64,000 nucleotides of DNA from Dehalococcoidales bacterium. Lineage in GTDB: Bacteria > Chloroflexota > Dehalococcoidia > Dehalococcoidales > UBA3254. Position 1 is the stretch's first letter. Every line of letters starts with the position of its first letter. The stretch is taken from contig JAFGOB010000150.1 of the NCBI GenBank assembly GCA_016926695.1, positions 1 through 64,000 of the forward strand. Direction: 5' to 3'. Positions 35,583-43,978 of this stretch are shown in pieces. Below the pieces are notes generated by a model. It did no database searches. It was given only the letters and a program-made list of their open reading frames with translations, and was not told the DNA's origin. Made by a program: the position numbers and the translations under genes.

Positions 35583-36008
35583 TCAGTGCAGTTTCTCAGT
35601 GAGGCTGACCAGGTCTCCGGCCAGGTAGGTCTGTACCGCTTCATCGATGTTTTCCAAGTCTGTAATAATCGCTTCAATTCCATTTTGCTGCATACTCTCG
35701 TAGGCTCCCCAGCCCATTCCACCGGCTATCAGTACCTGGCAGTCACTGATACCGGCCAGTATAACTTTATGTTTGTCCATGGAAGCAGGATCCATACCGT
35801 GTTTCTGATCGGAAGAACCCTCCTTTCCGTCATGACAGCCGTGTTCCTGGTGACATTGATGCCCTTCATGGCCCTGGTGACCTGCCTTGTCTCTCTGTTC
35901 TCGGTTGATTATTTTCCCGTTTTTGACAGAGATTACCATATAATACGGCGCCCGCCCGAAATGCTGGCTGATGGTAGTCCCGTCTTCGGTAACTAAGGCT
36001 ATTTTCAC
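35583..36008 (-). CDS. NifX/NifB-type Fe-Mo cofactor-like protein with His-rich insert
   Basis: This 141-residue protein has the fold of the dinitrogenase iron-molybdenum cofactor family: 'TISQHFGRAPYYMV' and 'LIAGGMGWGAYESMQQNGIEAIIT'. Between them is a His/Cys-rich insert (about 40-65; 'HQGHEGHQCHQEHGCH') that should bind metal ions. Such small proteins handle or store metal clusters rather than make nitrogenase cofactor. No nif genes are nearby. It starts the operon with DUF1847. Confidence 0.85.
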   Translation of the reverse strand: MKIALVTEDGTTISQHFGRAPYYMVISVKNGKIINREQRDKAGHQGHEGHQCHQEHGCHDGKEGSSDQKHGMDPASMDKHKVILAGISDCQVLIAGGMGWGAYESMQQNGIEAIITDLENIDEAVQTYLAGDLVSLTEKLH

Positions 36009-36039
36009 TGTCTTTTCTCCGTTTTTAATTAGTGTCGTT

Positions 36040-36149
36040 AGTGTAAAAAGGTCTATTATTCAATTGTGTCACCACTATGGGTGTCATGCTGGAGTGTAGC
36101 GAAGCATCTCAGGGTGGGGTGGATTTTGATTTTAACACTTTTTTACACT
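36040..36149. repeat. MITE-like 110-base element
   Basis: Exact 10-base inverted ends AGTGTAAAAA and TTTTTACACT enclose about 90 bases without a gene. The inside carries 'gtgtagcgaag' typical of small dispersed repeats. No clear target duplication flanks it, so it is only a candidate. Confidence 0.35.
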
Positions 36150-36336
36150 CTGGTCATTAATAACTACCGCAAAATAATACGAACGCAATAAGCTTGAATA
36201 CGGCTCCCTCTCCTTCTAATGCGGTGGCAGCCAATTGTTGCCGTGCCTGATGGTAGAGAAGGCAGCGCCGGTATGCATCATGACAGAAATATTCTAATTT
36301 CCTGGTAGAGAACTTTTTATTATTATTATATTGGTT
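36150..36336. other. Gene-free spacer next to the MITE-like element
   Basis: Together with the element, 36009-36336 holds no gene. It separates the NifX-like gene from an FmdB-like gene on the same strand. One segment (36174-36197, 'aataatacgaacgcaataagctt') partly resembles the 3' repeats at 38753 and 43936. Confidence 0.4.
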
Positions 36337-36570
36337 TTAGGCGCCATGTCCGCAGCAATGACCTGGCTCGGAGCATCCTTCACTCCTGCCGCAGCAGGTA
36401 TGGCCCGGTTCCGGCTGCCTGCCTGAAGAAATAACAGGAACAGACATCAGTTTTTTGAGATTAGGGCTTCCGCAGCTCTGACAGGTCAGGGTATTTACCT
36501 GGGACTGAGATACAATCCTGAACTCGGAACGCTCACCGCACTCCTGGCATTTATACTCGTAAATCGGCAT
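36337..36570 (-). CDS. FmdB-like zinc-ribbon protein with Cys/His-rich tail
   Basis: This 77-residue protein starts 'MPIYEYKCQECGERSEF' and has 'CQSCGSPNLKKLMS', the FmdB/CxxC regulatory ribbon. The C-terminal 25 residues are rich in Cys and His ('HTCCGRSEGCSEPGHCCGHGA'), which could bind extra metal. The frame is open further, but the ATG at 36570 has AAAGGAG 5 bases upstream and gives the standard start. Confidence 0.85.
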   Translation of the reverse strand: MPIYEYKCQECGERSEFRIVSQSQVNTLTCQSCGSPNLKKLMSVPVISSGRQPEPGHTCCGRSEGCSEPGHCCGHGA

Positions 36571-37009
36571 CTCTTCTCCTTTGTTTTCCCGAATCTGTAT
36601 CCGGAAGAATTGTAGTTCACGTTTCTGACGATAATATTGATATTCATTTCTCAAGGGCCTTGATCCGGCGGCCTGAAGTTCAAGGGGTGAAGGAGGGACT
36701 CATTCTAACTCTTTCCAGGGTTATACAGGCCACTTTGAATCAGCAAATAAAGCGCGTACTGCCAATGTACAGTAACATTGAAAATAGGGCTACAGTTTTT
36801 TCCTGTTTTGAGAATTTGCTCATTAAAATAATAACAGGCCGCTTTGTTTTTAGCAATGTGCCGGGTTTTCGCTTTAAATAGCGTTTTTATCCCCTCCGGC
36901 CTGAGATGCTGCGGCAACTTACGGTTGCCGCAGCATTAAAACTTAAAAAAGCGCTGCCCATAAGCGGGCATCGATGTTCGAAAGGCCAACTGCCTTACCA
37001 GCGGGGGCG
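36571..37009. other. Gene-free spacer between two FmdB-like genes
   Basis: No gene is supported. It carries the hairpin at 36906-36936 and an AT-rich part that should contain the promoter of the leftward FmdB gene. Confidence 0.4.
36906..36936. terminator. Hairpin, copy 1 of a dispersed family
   Basis: ATGCTGCGGCAAC and GTTGCCGCAGCAT pair perfectly (13 bp) around a 5-base loop. The same core (TGCGGCAA/TTGCCGCA) recurs at 38707-38737 and 56980-57017. It lies downstream of the ArsR-FmdB pair and could end its transcription. Confidence 0.6.
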
Positions 37010-37189
37010 TCAGCCGGTGCTCCCGGTGGAGCATGAACTGCCTGTATCTATACCGAAGGAAGAAAATACGCGATCAGGCGCATTTTCACCGCACTTCGGG
37101 CATGTGACGTTCCTCCTGTTATGGAAAAATCCGAGTTTAAGTTCAAATTTTTCTCCGCATTTCCGGCACTTGAATTCGTATACGGGCAT
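37010..37189 (-). CDS. FmdB-like zinc-ribbon protein
   Basis: This 59-residue protein is a plain FmdB ribbon: 'MPVYEFKCRKCGEKFEL' and 'VTCPKCGENAPDRVFSSFG'. A GTG start 9 bases earlier overlaps the arsR stop (GTGA), but the ATG at 37189 has GGGAG 8 bases upstream and is preferred. It is co-transcribed with the arsR gene. Such proteins are often found beside metal or formamidase genes; the role is unknown. Confidence 0.85.
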   Translation of the reverse strand: MPVYEFKCRKCGEKFELKLGFFHNRRNVTCPKCGENAPDRVFSSFGIDTGSSCSTGSTG

Positions 37190-37194
37190 AATGT

Positions 37195-37548
37195 TCACTC
37201 CCTCCCCTGTTCATTTTCCGCTTTCACCGCGGTCAACATACGCCGTTTTTCCAATTGATCAGCCTGTACGGCTTTTAGTAGCTTGATAGCCTCAAATAAT
37301 CTGGGGTCCGACAGTCTGTAATAGACCGTCGAGCCTTCCCTGCGGGCAATTACCAGCCCATGGTCCCTCATCATGGCCAGGTGTTTGGAGGTATTGGACT
37401 GATGCAGGTTTACCCTGTTGGCCAGTTCATTGACTGAAAGCTCTTTTCCGGCCAGCTCGTTTATTATCAGCAGCCTGCTGGCATCGGAGAGTGTTTTACA
37501 GAAGCCGGCATACAGGCGGTACGTTTCATTTGTTTCGTCAGTTTTCAC
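37195..37548 (-). CDS. ArsR-family transcription regulator
   Basis: This 117-residue protein has the ArsR/SmtB winged helix: 'KTLSDASRLLIINELAGKEL', 'ELANRVNLHQSNTSKHLAMMRDHGLV', 'EGSTVYYRLSD'. The classic metal motif ELCVCDL is not seen, so it may sense something other than As/Cd, or use other residues. An AT-rich direct repeat (ATATTACT twice, about 37559-37574) upstream may be its site. It precedes an FmdB-type gene. Confidence 0.92.
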   Translation of the reverse strand: MKTDETNETYRLYAGFCKTLSDASRLLIINELAGKELSVNELANRVNLHQSNTSKHLAMMRDHGLVIARREGSTVYYRLSDPRLFEAIKLLKAVQADQLEKRRMLTAVKAENEQGRE

Positions 37549-37775
37549 CGTTTTCCTGATATTACTATATTACTATATAAGCATATAACATTATTTTAAG
37601 AAATATGAGGGCAGAAGTCAATATGCCATCATGCCGTACGGGATAAACCGGGGAAATGGCGATGTATTCAACAGCAGCCCGGTTTATGCTATATTGGAAA
37701 AATGCCGGGCAGGATAACTGCGTCAACAGGCAAAAAGTTTGATAGATCGAGGCTGTAAGCCGGGGAGCATTGATT

Positions 37776-38366
37776 ATGGAAGAAAAAATCGTTTACTTCG
37801 AGGAACACGGGCCACAACATACGGAGGAAACCCTCAAGCTGGCTATTGAAAGGGCCAGGGCCAGGGGGATAAACAAGATGGTGCTGGCGTCAACACGGGG
37901 AGAAACCGCACGGGTTGCCGCGAGAATGCTGGCGGGTACCGGGATGAAAATGATCATAGTCCCGCACCAGTTCGGTTTCATACATACCGAGCAAAAATTC
38001 ACCCCGGAGCTGGTCCGGGAAATGAACCATGAGGGTCATACCGTACATTTCGGCACGATGTTGTTTCACACGGAGAAGTTATACGGAAATAGTACCTCAA
38101 CGGCCCTGGCCAATATGCTGAGAACATTCTGCCAGGGCATGAAGGTATGCGTCGAGATTGTCCTGATGGCGGCCGATGCCGGGCATGTCGCGATAGGAGA
38201 GCAGATTGTGGTGGTTGCCGGAACAGGACGCGGTGCGGATACGGCGGTATTGGCCCTGGGATCGACATCCACCCATCTGGGTGATTTGCATATTACCGAA
38301 ATTATTTGCAAACCTCTTCAGACCAGGCAGGGTCCCCCTCCGCCGCCGCCGGAAGTTAAGGTGTAA
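37776..38366 (+). CDS. Pyruvate-kinase C-terminal-like domain protein
   Basis: This 196-residue protein matches the stand-alone form of the pyruvate kinase alpha/beta (C-terminal) domain: 'EETLKLAIERARARGINKMVLAS', 'MKMIIVPHQFGF', 'EIVLMAADAGHVAIGEQIVVVAGTGRGADTA'. Such proteins lack the catalytic barrel and have no proven role. The ATG at 37776 has GGGGAG 8 bases upstream; a TTG two codons earlier is less likely. It faces away from the arsR pair. Confidence 0.85.
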   Translation: MEEKIVYFEEHGPQHTEETLKLAIERARARGINKMVLASTRGETARVAARMLAGTGMKMIIVPHQFGFIHTEQKFTPELVREMNHEGHTVHFGTMLFHTEKLYGNSTSTALANMLRTFCQGMKVCVEIVLMAADAGHVAIGEQIVVVAGTGRGADTAVLALGSTSTHLGDLHITEIICKPLQTRQGPPPPPPEVKV

Positions 38367-38706
38367 GGTACAAGATACAAGATATAAATAACGGTCAAGA
38401 CAGGATTTTAAATCTCCATTCCTACCCTTGTGGGAGAGGATTAAGGGACACATAATATTTTTCACCCTCATCCATCTGAACCCTGTTCAGGCCTTCTCCC
38501 TTCAAGGGAGAAGAATGCTCTGGTGGAGGTGAAGCGGCAACACCTGCTTCTTCCCCCGTGACCTTTTGACGACACGGGGGAAGACGGGAGAAGGATTTTA
38601 TTGAAATACAGCCGGCGAATTATTATACCAGCGTAGTGCGGAGTTGGAAGACCTAAACGCTGGCTGATATGATCGATGCCGGGTTCAATGTCTTACCGCC
38701 CTGATG
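38367..38706. other. Gene-free stretch
   Basis: No convincing gene is present; frames seen here lack ribosome sites. It contains 'ctcccttcaagggag', a small hairpin typical of dispersed repeats, and low-complexity 'gtacaagatacaagat'. Confidence 0.4.
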
Positions 38707-38737
38707 ATGCTGCGGCAATCAGCGGTTGCCGCAGCAT
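38707..38737. terminator. Hairpin, copy 2 of a dispersed family
   Basis: ATGCTGCGGCAA and TTGCCGCAGCAT pair over 12 bp with a 7-base loop. It sits between two convergent genes (37776-38366 and the surface protein ending at 38802), as a bidirectional terminator would. Confidence 0.6.
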
Positions 38738-38752
38738 GACAGAACATTTTAA

Positions 38753-38802
38753 GCTTCGTGCAATTTGCTTCAGTTATTTTTGCGTTTGTATTAGTAAGGC
38801 GT
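38753..38802. repeat. Short 3'-end repeat, copy 1
   Basis: The sequence GCTTCGTGCAATTTGCTTCA and the following 'gttatttttgcgtttgtatta' match 43936-43978 with only a few changes. Both copies sit at the very 3' end of a minus-strand gene. Confidence 0.55.
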
Positions 38803-41090
38803 TATCTCCTTATCTTCTGTCTTCTGACAGCCAGGCCGGCCAGCGAAGCTGCGAAGAGCGCCAGCATGATCGATATGGACCAAAAAGAGAATCCGGGCAC
38901 GTTACGGATACGGGCATCCGTAACGGCGGTTGCAGTATTATCGGATGCTGCGGGATCGCTCTGGTTGGCGATAACCACGGCGGTATTGACGATGCTGCCG
39001 GTTATACCTTGATCGATAGTAACCACCAGGGAGAGGCCGGCGGACTCGCCTGCGGCCAGGTCTCCGATCGTCCAGATACCGGAGCTGTAGAAGCCGGTGG
39101 TAGCGGTGGAGGAGTGATAGGTGGTGCCAGCCGGAACAGTATCGGTAACCATCACGGCGGTGGCATGCGAAGGGCCGTTATTGGCAACAGTGAGGGTATA
39201 GGTCAGGTCGTCACCGGCGAATACCGTTTCTTCAGCGGTCTTGGTTACGGACAGGTCGGCCGAGGTATCGACCGTGGTCTGCGATGTTGACGAGTTATTC
39301 TCCGGATCGGAGTCGGGTGTAGCTGAAGACACGCCGGCTGTATTGGTGATGAGGGTGTCTTTTGGCGTGGCGGGACCGACGGCGCCACGGATCATTATTT
39401 CAAGGCTGCTGCCGGAAGGAAGCGTACCCAGGGAGTGGGGGCTTGACCAATCCGACCAGTTATTGCCCCCGTCGTCGGAGTATTGCGCGTCCTCCAACTG
39501 AACGGGGAGGTCGTCCGTCAGGACTGCGTCCACCGCCTCCGCAGGGCCGTGGTTGGCAACAGTGATGGTGTAGGTCAGGTTTTCGCCGGCGAGTACGGGG
39601 TCTGGACCGTCCGTCTTGGTGACTTCCAGGTCAGCCGGAGGGGGAAGGAATTCATCAGCGCCCATATCGGCCGTGGCCGTGGAATCCTGGTCGCCGTCGA
39701 TGACGCGCGGGTCATCCTCGAAATCGATGGTAGGGATATAAGGCGCACCATTATATCCGGCATCGATGCAGTAGGAGCCGGGCTGGAGGTGGAAATCGCC
39801 ATTGGAGGGATCGACCAGCAGGGGGTCCTGGTCGATATTTCCAGTACCGGTCGGATAGCCGCCATCGATATCACTGTAATTGACCGTGCAGTCGCCGAAT
39901 ATTTCGATATCGCTGTCCGCCCAGAGTATGCAGTTGGTGACCTGTGTCGATGAATCATCATTAAATATCCCATCGCCGTCGCCGCCGGCCGAGTTGCCGA
40001 AGAAAGTGCAGTTGGTTACTACCGACGAGGAAGACACACTGTACAACCCGCCGCCGTCGCCGACGACCGAGTTGCCGAAGAAGGTGCAGTTCCTCATGAT
40101 CAAATCGCTATCAACATTGATTATCCCTCCGCCACGGTCAGCCGAGTTTTCCTGGAAGGTGCAGCCGGATAAGGACGGAGAAGACCCATCATCGTTGTAC
40201 ATTCCGCCGCCGCTCTCAGCCGAGTTTTCCTGGAAGGTGCAGCCGGATAAGGACGGAGAAGACTCATAATAGTTTGACATTCCGCCGCCGCCATAAACAG
40301 CCGAGTTTTTCTGGAAGGTGCAGCCGGTCAGTTCCGCAGAAGAGTATTCGTTGTACATCCCTCCGCCCTCGCTGTAGCTGTTGGTGGTCGAATTATCGTA
40401 GAAAATACAGCCGGTCAGTTCCGGAGAAGAGTAAGAGTTTAACATTCCGCCGCCGTAATAAACAGCCGAGTTTTTCTCGAAGGTGCAGCCGGATAAGGAC
40501 GGAGAAGACCTATCGTTTAACATCCCTCCGCCCCAGTCGGATGAGTTGTATGAGAAAGTGCAGTTGGTCATCGCCGGGGAGGAGCTCTCATTAAACACCC
40601 CGCCGCCGTCTTCAGCGGAACCATTGCTGACGATCAAGCCCTCGATGACGGCGGCGGGGGTCAACCCGGAGGTGTACATAACCCGGCTGAAGCAGTTCCC
40701 GTCGAGGGTGATATCCGGAACGTTATCGTTATCGAGGTCGCCGTCCAGCATGATGTCCCCGGTCAGACTAAAGGGATTATCGGGCAAGCCTATCTGGATG
40801 CTCAGCCCGGAAAGGGAGGCGTCGAAGGTGACTGTATCACCGGCACTGGCATGGTGCAGGGCCTCGCGCAGAGACAGGCCGGAGCCGTCCGCCTGATCGG
40901 CAGCCAGGTCTCCATCGATAGAGGCGTCAGCGCCCGCATCCGAGGCGGTGTCCACAGTCAGCGTTTCGGCGGCTGAGACCGGCCGCCCGCCGGCGCTGAA
41001 GAAAATGAGGCCCAGCAGAATGATACCGGTGAGAAGTAAGAAGGGATAATACGGAATCTTCGGATGAATCGGTAAATAATCGTATCGCAT
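38802..41090 (-). CDS. Large surface protein: beta-helix repeats, two DUF11 domains, C-terminal anchor
   Basis: This protein of about 762 residues is exported (hydrophobic segment about 15-38 ending with an AETL-type cleavage). About residues 120-460 are polymorphic-repeat beta helix, with repeated '-CTF--NSA--GGG--N--SSP-L-G-' units of about 22-28 residues. A linker (about 460-530) is followed by two DUF11 beta domains ('DLEVTKTDGPDPVLAGENL', 'DLSVTKTAEETVFAGDDL', about 535-735). The end is a helix and 'RRQKIRR'. Such proteins bind carbohydrates or surfaces. The ATG at 41090 has GAGAGG 9 bases upstream; an in-frame start at 41171 is not needed. The DNA of the helix part carries near-identical internal repeats (40140-40560). 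Confidence 0.85.
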   Translation of the reverse strand: MRYDYLPIHPKIPYYPFLLLTGIILLGLIFFSAGGRPVSAAETLTVDTASDAGADASIDGDLAADQADGSGLSLREALHHASAGDTVTFDASLSGLSIQIGLPDNPFSLTGDIMLDGDLDNDNVPDITLDGNCFSRVMYTSGLTPAAVIEGLIVSNGSAEDGGGVFNESSSPAMTNCTFSYNSSDWGGGMLNDRSSPSLSGCTFEKNSAVYYGGGMLNSYSSPELTGCIFYDNSTTNSYSEGGGMYNEYSSAELTGCTFQKNSAVYGGGGMSNYYESSPSLSGCTFQENSAESGGGMYNDDGSSPSLSGCTFQENSADRGGGIINVDSDLIMRNCTFFGNSVVGDGGGLYSVSSSSVVTNCTFFGNSAGGDGDGIFNDDSSTQVTNCILWADSDIEIFGDCTVNYSDIDGGYPTGTGNIDQDPLLVDPSNGDFHLQPGSYCIDAGYNGAPYIPTIDFEDDPRVIDGDQDSTATADMGADEFLPPPADLEVTKTDGPDPVLAGENLTYTITVANHGPAEAVDAVLTDDLPVQLEDAQYSDDGGNNWSDWSSPHSLGTLPSGSSLEIMIRGAVGPATPKDTLITNTAGVSSATPDSDPENNSSTSQTTVDTSADLSVTKTAEETVFAGDDLTYTLTVANNGPSHATAVMVTDTVPAGTTYHSSTATTGFYSSGIWTIGDLAAGESAGLSLVVTIDQGITGSIVNTAVVIANQSDPAASDNTATAVTDARIRNVPGFSFWSISIMLALFAASLAGLAVRRQKIRR

Positions 41091-41421
41091 ACCGGAAGTC
41101 CTCTCTTGTGTAAAATATTTTTGTAAACGTTTGATCACAAAAAACATTATAATAACTGAATGTTCAGGCATATTATAAAAGAAGTTTATGATAGATTACA
41201 ATAGTCTGATGGAAGGAATTTAGCGGAAAATTTAGATAATGAGGGTAAACAGTTCGGAGGGGTGAATGCAGCAGTAGCTGAGTGCTGAAATCAGCCTTTT
41301 GTTACTGAACGGGTGATATAAAAGACTGGAATACCAGGCAGCTTTACTAATATGATAACCTGTCATGAGTCAAAGACTGCTGGTCATGAAAAGGTTGACC
41401 GGTATGCGGCGAAAGCGGTTG
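41091..41421. other. Gene-free stretch between surface protein and MFS genes
   Basis: No gene is seen. The left part should hold the promoter of the surface-protein gene on the minus strand; AT-rich around 41160-41230. Confidence 0.4.
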
Positions 41422-42594
41422 TCATTCAATGTGCTCTGTTTGGCGTTGTTCCCTGCGTTTCCTGAGGAAAAGGAATAGTGGCAGGGCTGCCGCCGAGAGG
41501 CCGGCCCAGAAGAAGAAGGGCGCTGAAGGATGGACGGCCTCCAGGCTGTTGCCCAGGGGGGGACAGAGAAAGCCGCCGGCCATACCGATGGAGCTCATCA
41601 GTCCGATGGCGGTCCCGCCGTATTTGCTGCCGATGCCTTCTATTTCCAGGATGACCACATTGGTGAGGGGCGTTGCCGCGCTTCTGGCGAAGGTGCAGAC
41701 TACCATCAGTGCCCAGAGACCGCTGCCGCCGCTCAGCGGGGGTATGAGGGCCATGTTTACGACTGTAATAATCATAGCAGTGAAAAGCATACTCATATGG
41801 GCGTTCAGCCTGTTGGAAAGCAGTACCATGGGTATTACGCCGAGGGTGGTGGCGCCACTGAAAACAGTGGTGACGCCGTCCGCCATGGCGGGGTCCCAGC
41901 CGATATTGCGCAGGTAATACGGAAGATAGCCCGCCATCCCCATGTTCGTTCCAAACAGGGCGAAAGCGATCAATCCGATGATCCATACTTCCTTGATCCT
42001 GATCACCCTTGATATAGCCTCGCGGAAGGGTACCTGGGCGGGTGCGGACATGGTTTCGTTTTTCCTGGGCTCGCGGCCGGTAGTAAGCAACAGCAGACCG
42101 ACCAGCACGCCCGGTATGCCTAGAACGAATAAAACGTTGCGCCAGCCTCCCAGCAAGGGAGACAGGATGGTAGCGCTGGTCATGCTGGCGGTCATGGCCC
42201 CGATCGCCCAGGCGATGTTGAGCAGGGCATTGGTCAGGCCGAGCTGTTTCCTGTCAAACCAGAGAGCGGTAATTTTGGGGGTGACGCTGGGGGCCATGGC
42301 GGCCATCAGGCCGAACAGGAACATGGTGGACGCCATGCCAGTGAAGTTATTGGAAAAGCCGCGCAGGGCGGAGAAAACGCCCGCCAGGATGCAGATAACG
42401 GTCAGAGTACGCTTGACCCCGAAGCGGTCAGCCAGCATCCCGGAGGGCAGTCCGACGAAAATGCCTGCCAGAGGGTCCATACCCCATATGGTCCCCAGTG
42501 ATACCGCACTGAGGCCCAGATCAACAGAAATTTCCTTGAAAAGAACAGGCAGGCATAACCTTTCCAGACCGGTGACAATACCGTAGGACAACAT
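41422..42594 (-). CDS. MFS transporter, start uncertain (possible ATT)
   Basis: This protein of at least 390 residues has about 12 helices and MFS motifs ('GMLADRFGVKR' after helix 2; 'TGREPRK' in the loop). The ATG at 42594 lies inside helix 1: the frame continues upstream with NIDYKWYILFLT, a natural start of an MFS protein, back to a stop at about 42648. No ATG, GTG or TTG exists there. An ATT at 42642 has GGAG 8 bases upstream and would be a rare start codon; a mutation is the other option. It is 55 bases after the PurH-like gene and probably moves a related metabolite. Confidence 0.85.
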   Translation of the reverse strand: MLSYGIVTGLERLCLPVLFKEISVDLGLSAVSLGTIWGMDPLAGIFVGLPSGMLADRFGVKRTLTVICILAGVFSALRGFSNNFTGMASTMFLFGLMAAMAPSVTPKITALWFDRKQLGLTNALLNIAWAIGAMTASMTSATILSPLLGGWRNVLFVLGIPGVLVGLLLLTTGREPRKNETMSAPAQVPFREAISRVIRIKEVWIIGLIAFALFGTNMGMAGYLPYYLRNIGWDPAMADGVTTVFSGATTLGVIPMVLLSNRLNAHMSMLFTAMIITVVNMALIPPLSGGSGLWALMVVCTFARSAATPLTNVVILEIEGIGSKYGGTAIGLMSSIGMAGGFLCPPLGNSLEAVHPSAPFFFWAGLSAAALPLFLFLRKRREQRQTEHIE

Positions 42595-42697
42595 CGTCAG
42601 GAAAAGTATGTACCATTTATAATCTATATTAAATAGTTTAATGGCTCACTCTCCGGAAAGGCGCGGACAGACTGAACTCCGCCCGCAGCCGGAACAC

Positions 42698-43801
42698 CTA
42701 AAGGTGCCTGAAGACCCTCCAGGCTTTCTCCTGCCCGTCATCTCCTATCAGGTGAGGTCTCAGCATGATCATATTATACCCGTTGACTGCCTGTAAGATC
42801 GGCTCATCGGCTTTCAGGCTGCCCGTGGTGAGGAGTTTGCGGGTAGGATGCACTACAGTGGCGACGCCTAAGGTATGCAGTAAATCAATGGAATCGCGGT
42901 TAAAGAGGAAGGAGTCGGTAGCCGCCGCGCAGTCCCTGAGCGATATATTAAACTCAGCCGCCCGTTCGCTGGCGAATTTAGCGGAGTCCTCGCGGTTGGT
43001 CTGCCCGCCGCACTGGGCCAGCAGGACCGCATCCCTGACAAAGGCGAAGGAGTTGGACTGTATGGCCTTAGCTCCTATCCATGCAATATAGGCGTCCTGA
43101 AGCTCACTACCGGTGGGCTTGCGATTGGAGAGGACCTCCATGGCGTACCTGGCATTAAAGAAGGAGGTGCTGTCAACTGCGGTTATGACCGGTTTATTGC
43201 CGATGGTCCATTTCATGTTATAACCGAATACGCCGGAGTGTATTTTCTCCCAGGTATCCAGCGCCGCAACATCAACGATGCGCAGGTTTTTCATCACTTC
43301 GGAAAGCCTGGCGGCACAGCCTTCTTCGAAACCCGGCGCCGCCAGCACATCCAGCACGAATCTCTCCGTCCGGTTCTTTTCCACCAGGAAATCGGTGGTC
43401 TCACGGGTCAGACGGGATGAGACGGCCATGACACCGCCAAAAGGTGATTTGGGGTCGGTGTCCCAGGCAGCCAGCAGCGCCTCAAGCTGTTTGGTCCGGG
43501 CGGCGAAAATGGCGGGATTGGTGTGCTTATTGATCACGATTACCTCGGTCCTTTGATCTCCCAGGAAGGCCATCGTGCGGCTGATCTCAACGGCTACCGC
43601 ATATCCGTTGAGATCGATATGGTTGGTAAAACCCATGCCGCGGCCTTCAATCAGTTCAACATAGGAATTGCCCGGTTCTCCGATAAAACCGGCCTGGTGA
43701 GGATTGTCCCCGTTTCTCATGGGGTTGAGGGTATATGTCATCTCTTTCTGACTGCCGTCATCGTAAACGAGCATTATTTTCATTTCTTTCGGGTTGGCCA
43801 T
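42698..43801 (-). CDS. PurH-like AICAR transformylase domain protein
   Basis: This 367-residue protein matches the transformylase half of PurH, which formylates AICAR in purine synthesis: 'GDNPHQAGF', 'GRGMGFTNHIDLNGYAVAVE', catalytic 'NKHTNPAIFA' (Lys-His), 'DPKSPFGGVMA', 'NSFAFVRDAVLLAQCGGQTNRED', 'ATDSFLFNRDSID' and 'VVHPTRKL'. The N-terminal IMP cyclohydrolase domain is absent; normal PurH is about 510 residues. It lies next to an MFS gene and away from purine genes, so it may be a paralogue with a different substrate. The ATG at 43801 has AGGAGG 7 bases upstream. Confidence 0.8.
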   Translation of the reverse strand: MANPKEMKIMLVYDDGSQKEMTYTLNPMRNGDNPHQAGFIGEPGNSYVELIEGRGMGFTNHIDLNGYAVAVEISRTMAFLGDQRTEVIVINKHTNPAIFAARTKQLEALLAAWDTDPKSPFGGVMAVSSRLTRETTDFLVEKNRTERFVLDVLAAPGFEEGCAARLSEVMKNLRIVDVAALDTWEKIHSGVFGYNMKWTIGNKPVITAVDSTSFFNARYAMEVLSNRKPTGSELQDAYIAWIGAKAIQSNSFAFVRDAVLLAQCGGQTNREDSAKFASERAAEFNISLRDCAAATDSFLFNRDSIDLLHTLGVATVVHPTRKLLTTGSLKADEPILQAVNGYNMIMLRPHLIGDDGQEKAWRVFRHL

Positions 43802-43935
43802 GATGGTACCTCCTAATCGTAATAGCATTATTCAACCGGGTGCTGAAAGCAGGAGACGAAGGGATGTCTTATATTTCTGCCCGCACTTATTTTATCACGG
43901 AGATCTCTATTAGTATAATTGACAGAAATTATGGT

Positions 43936-43978
43936 GCTTCGTGCTGTTTGCTTCAATTATTTTTGCGTTGGTATTAAC
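43936..43978. repeat. Short 3'-end repeat, copy 2
   Basis: This matches 38753-38802, beginning GCTTCGTGC and continuing through 'tttgcttcaattatttttgcgttggtatta'. It sits at the 3' end of the glycosyltransferase gene, mirroring copy 1. Confidence 0.55.

Noticed and set aside
38676..40896. Long plus-strand frames opposite the beta-helix/DUF11 gene
   Set aside because: They are shadows of a repetitive gene; the minus-strand protein has a signal segment, domains and an anchor.
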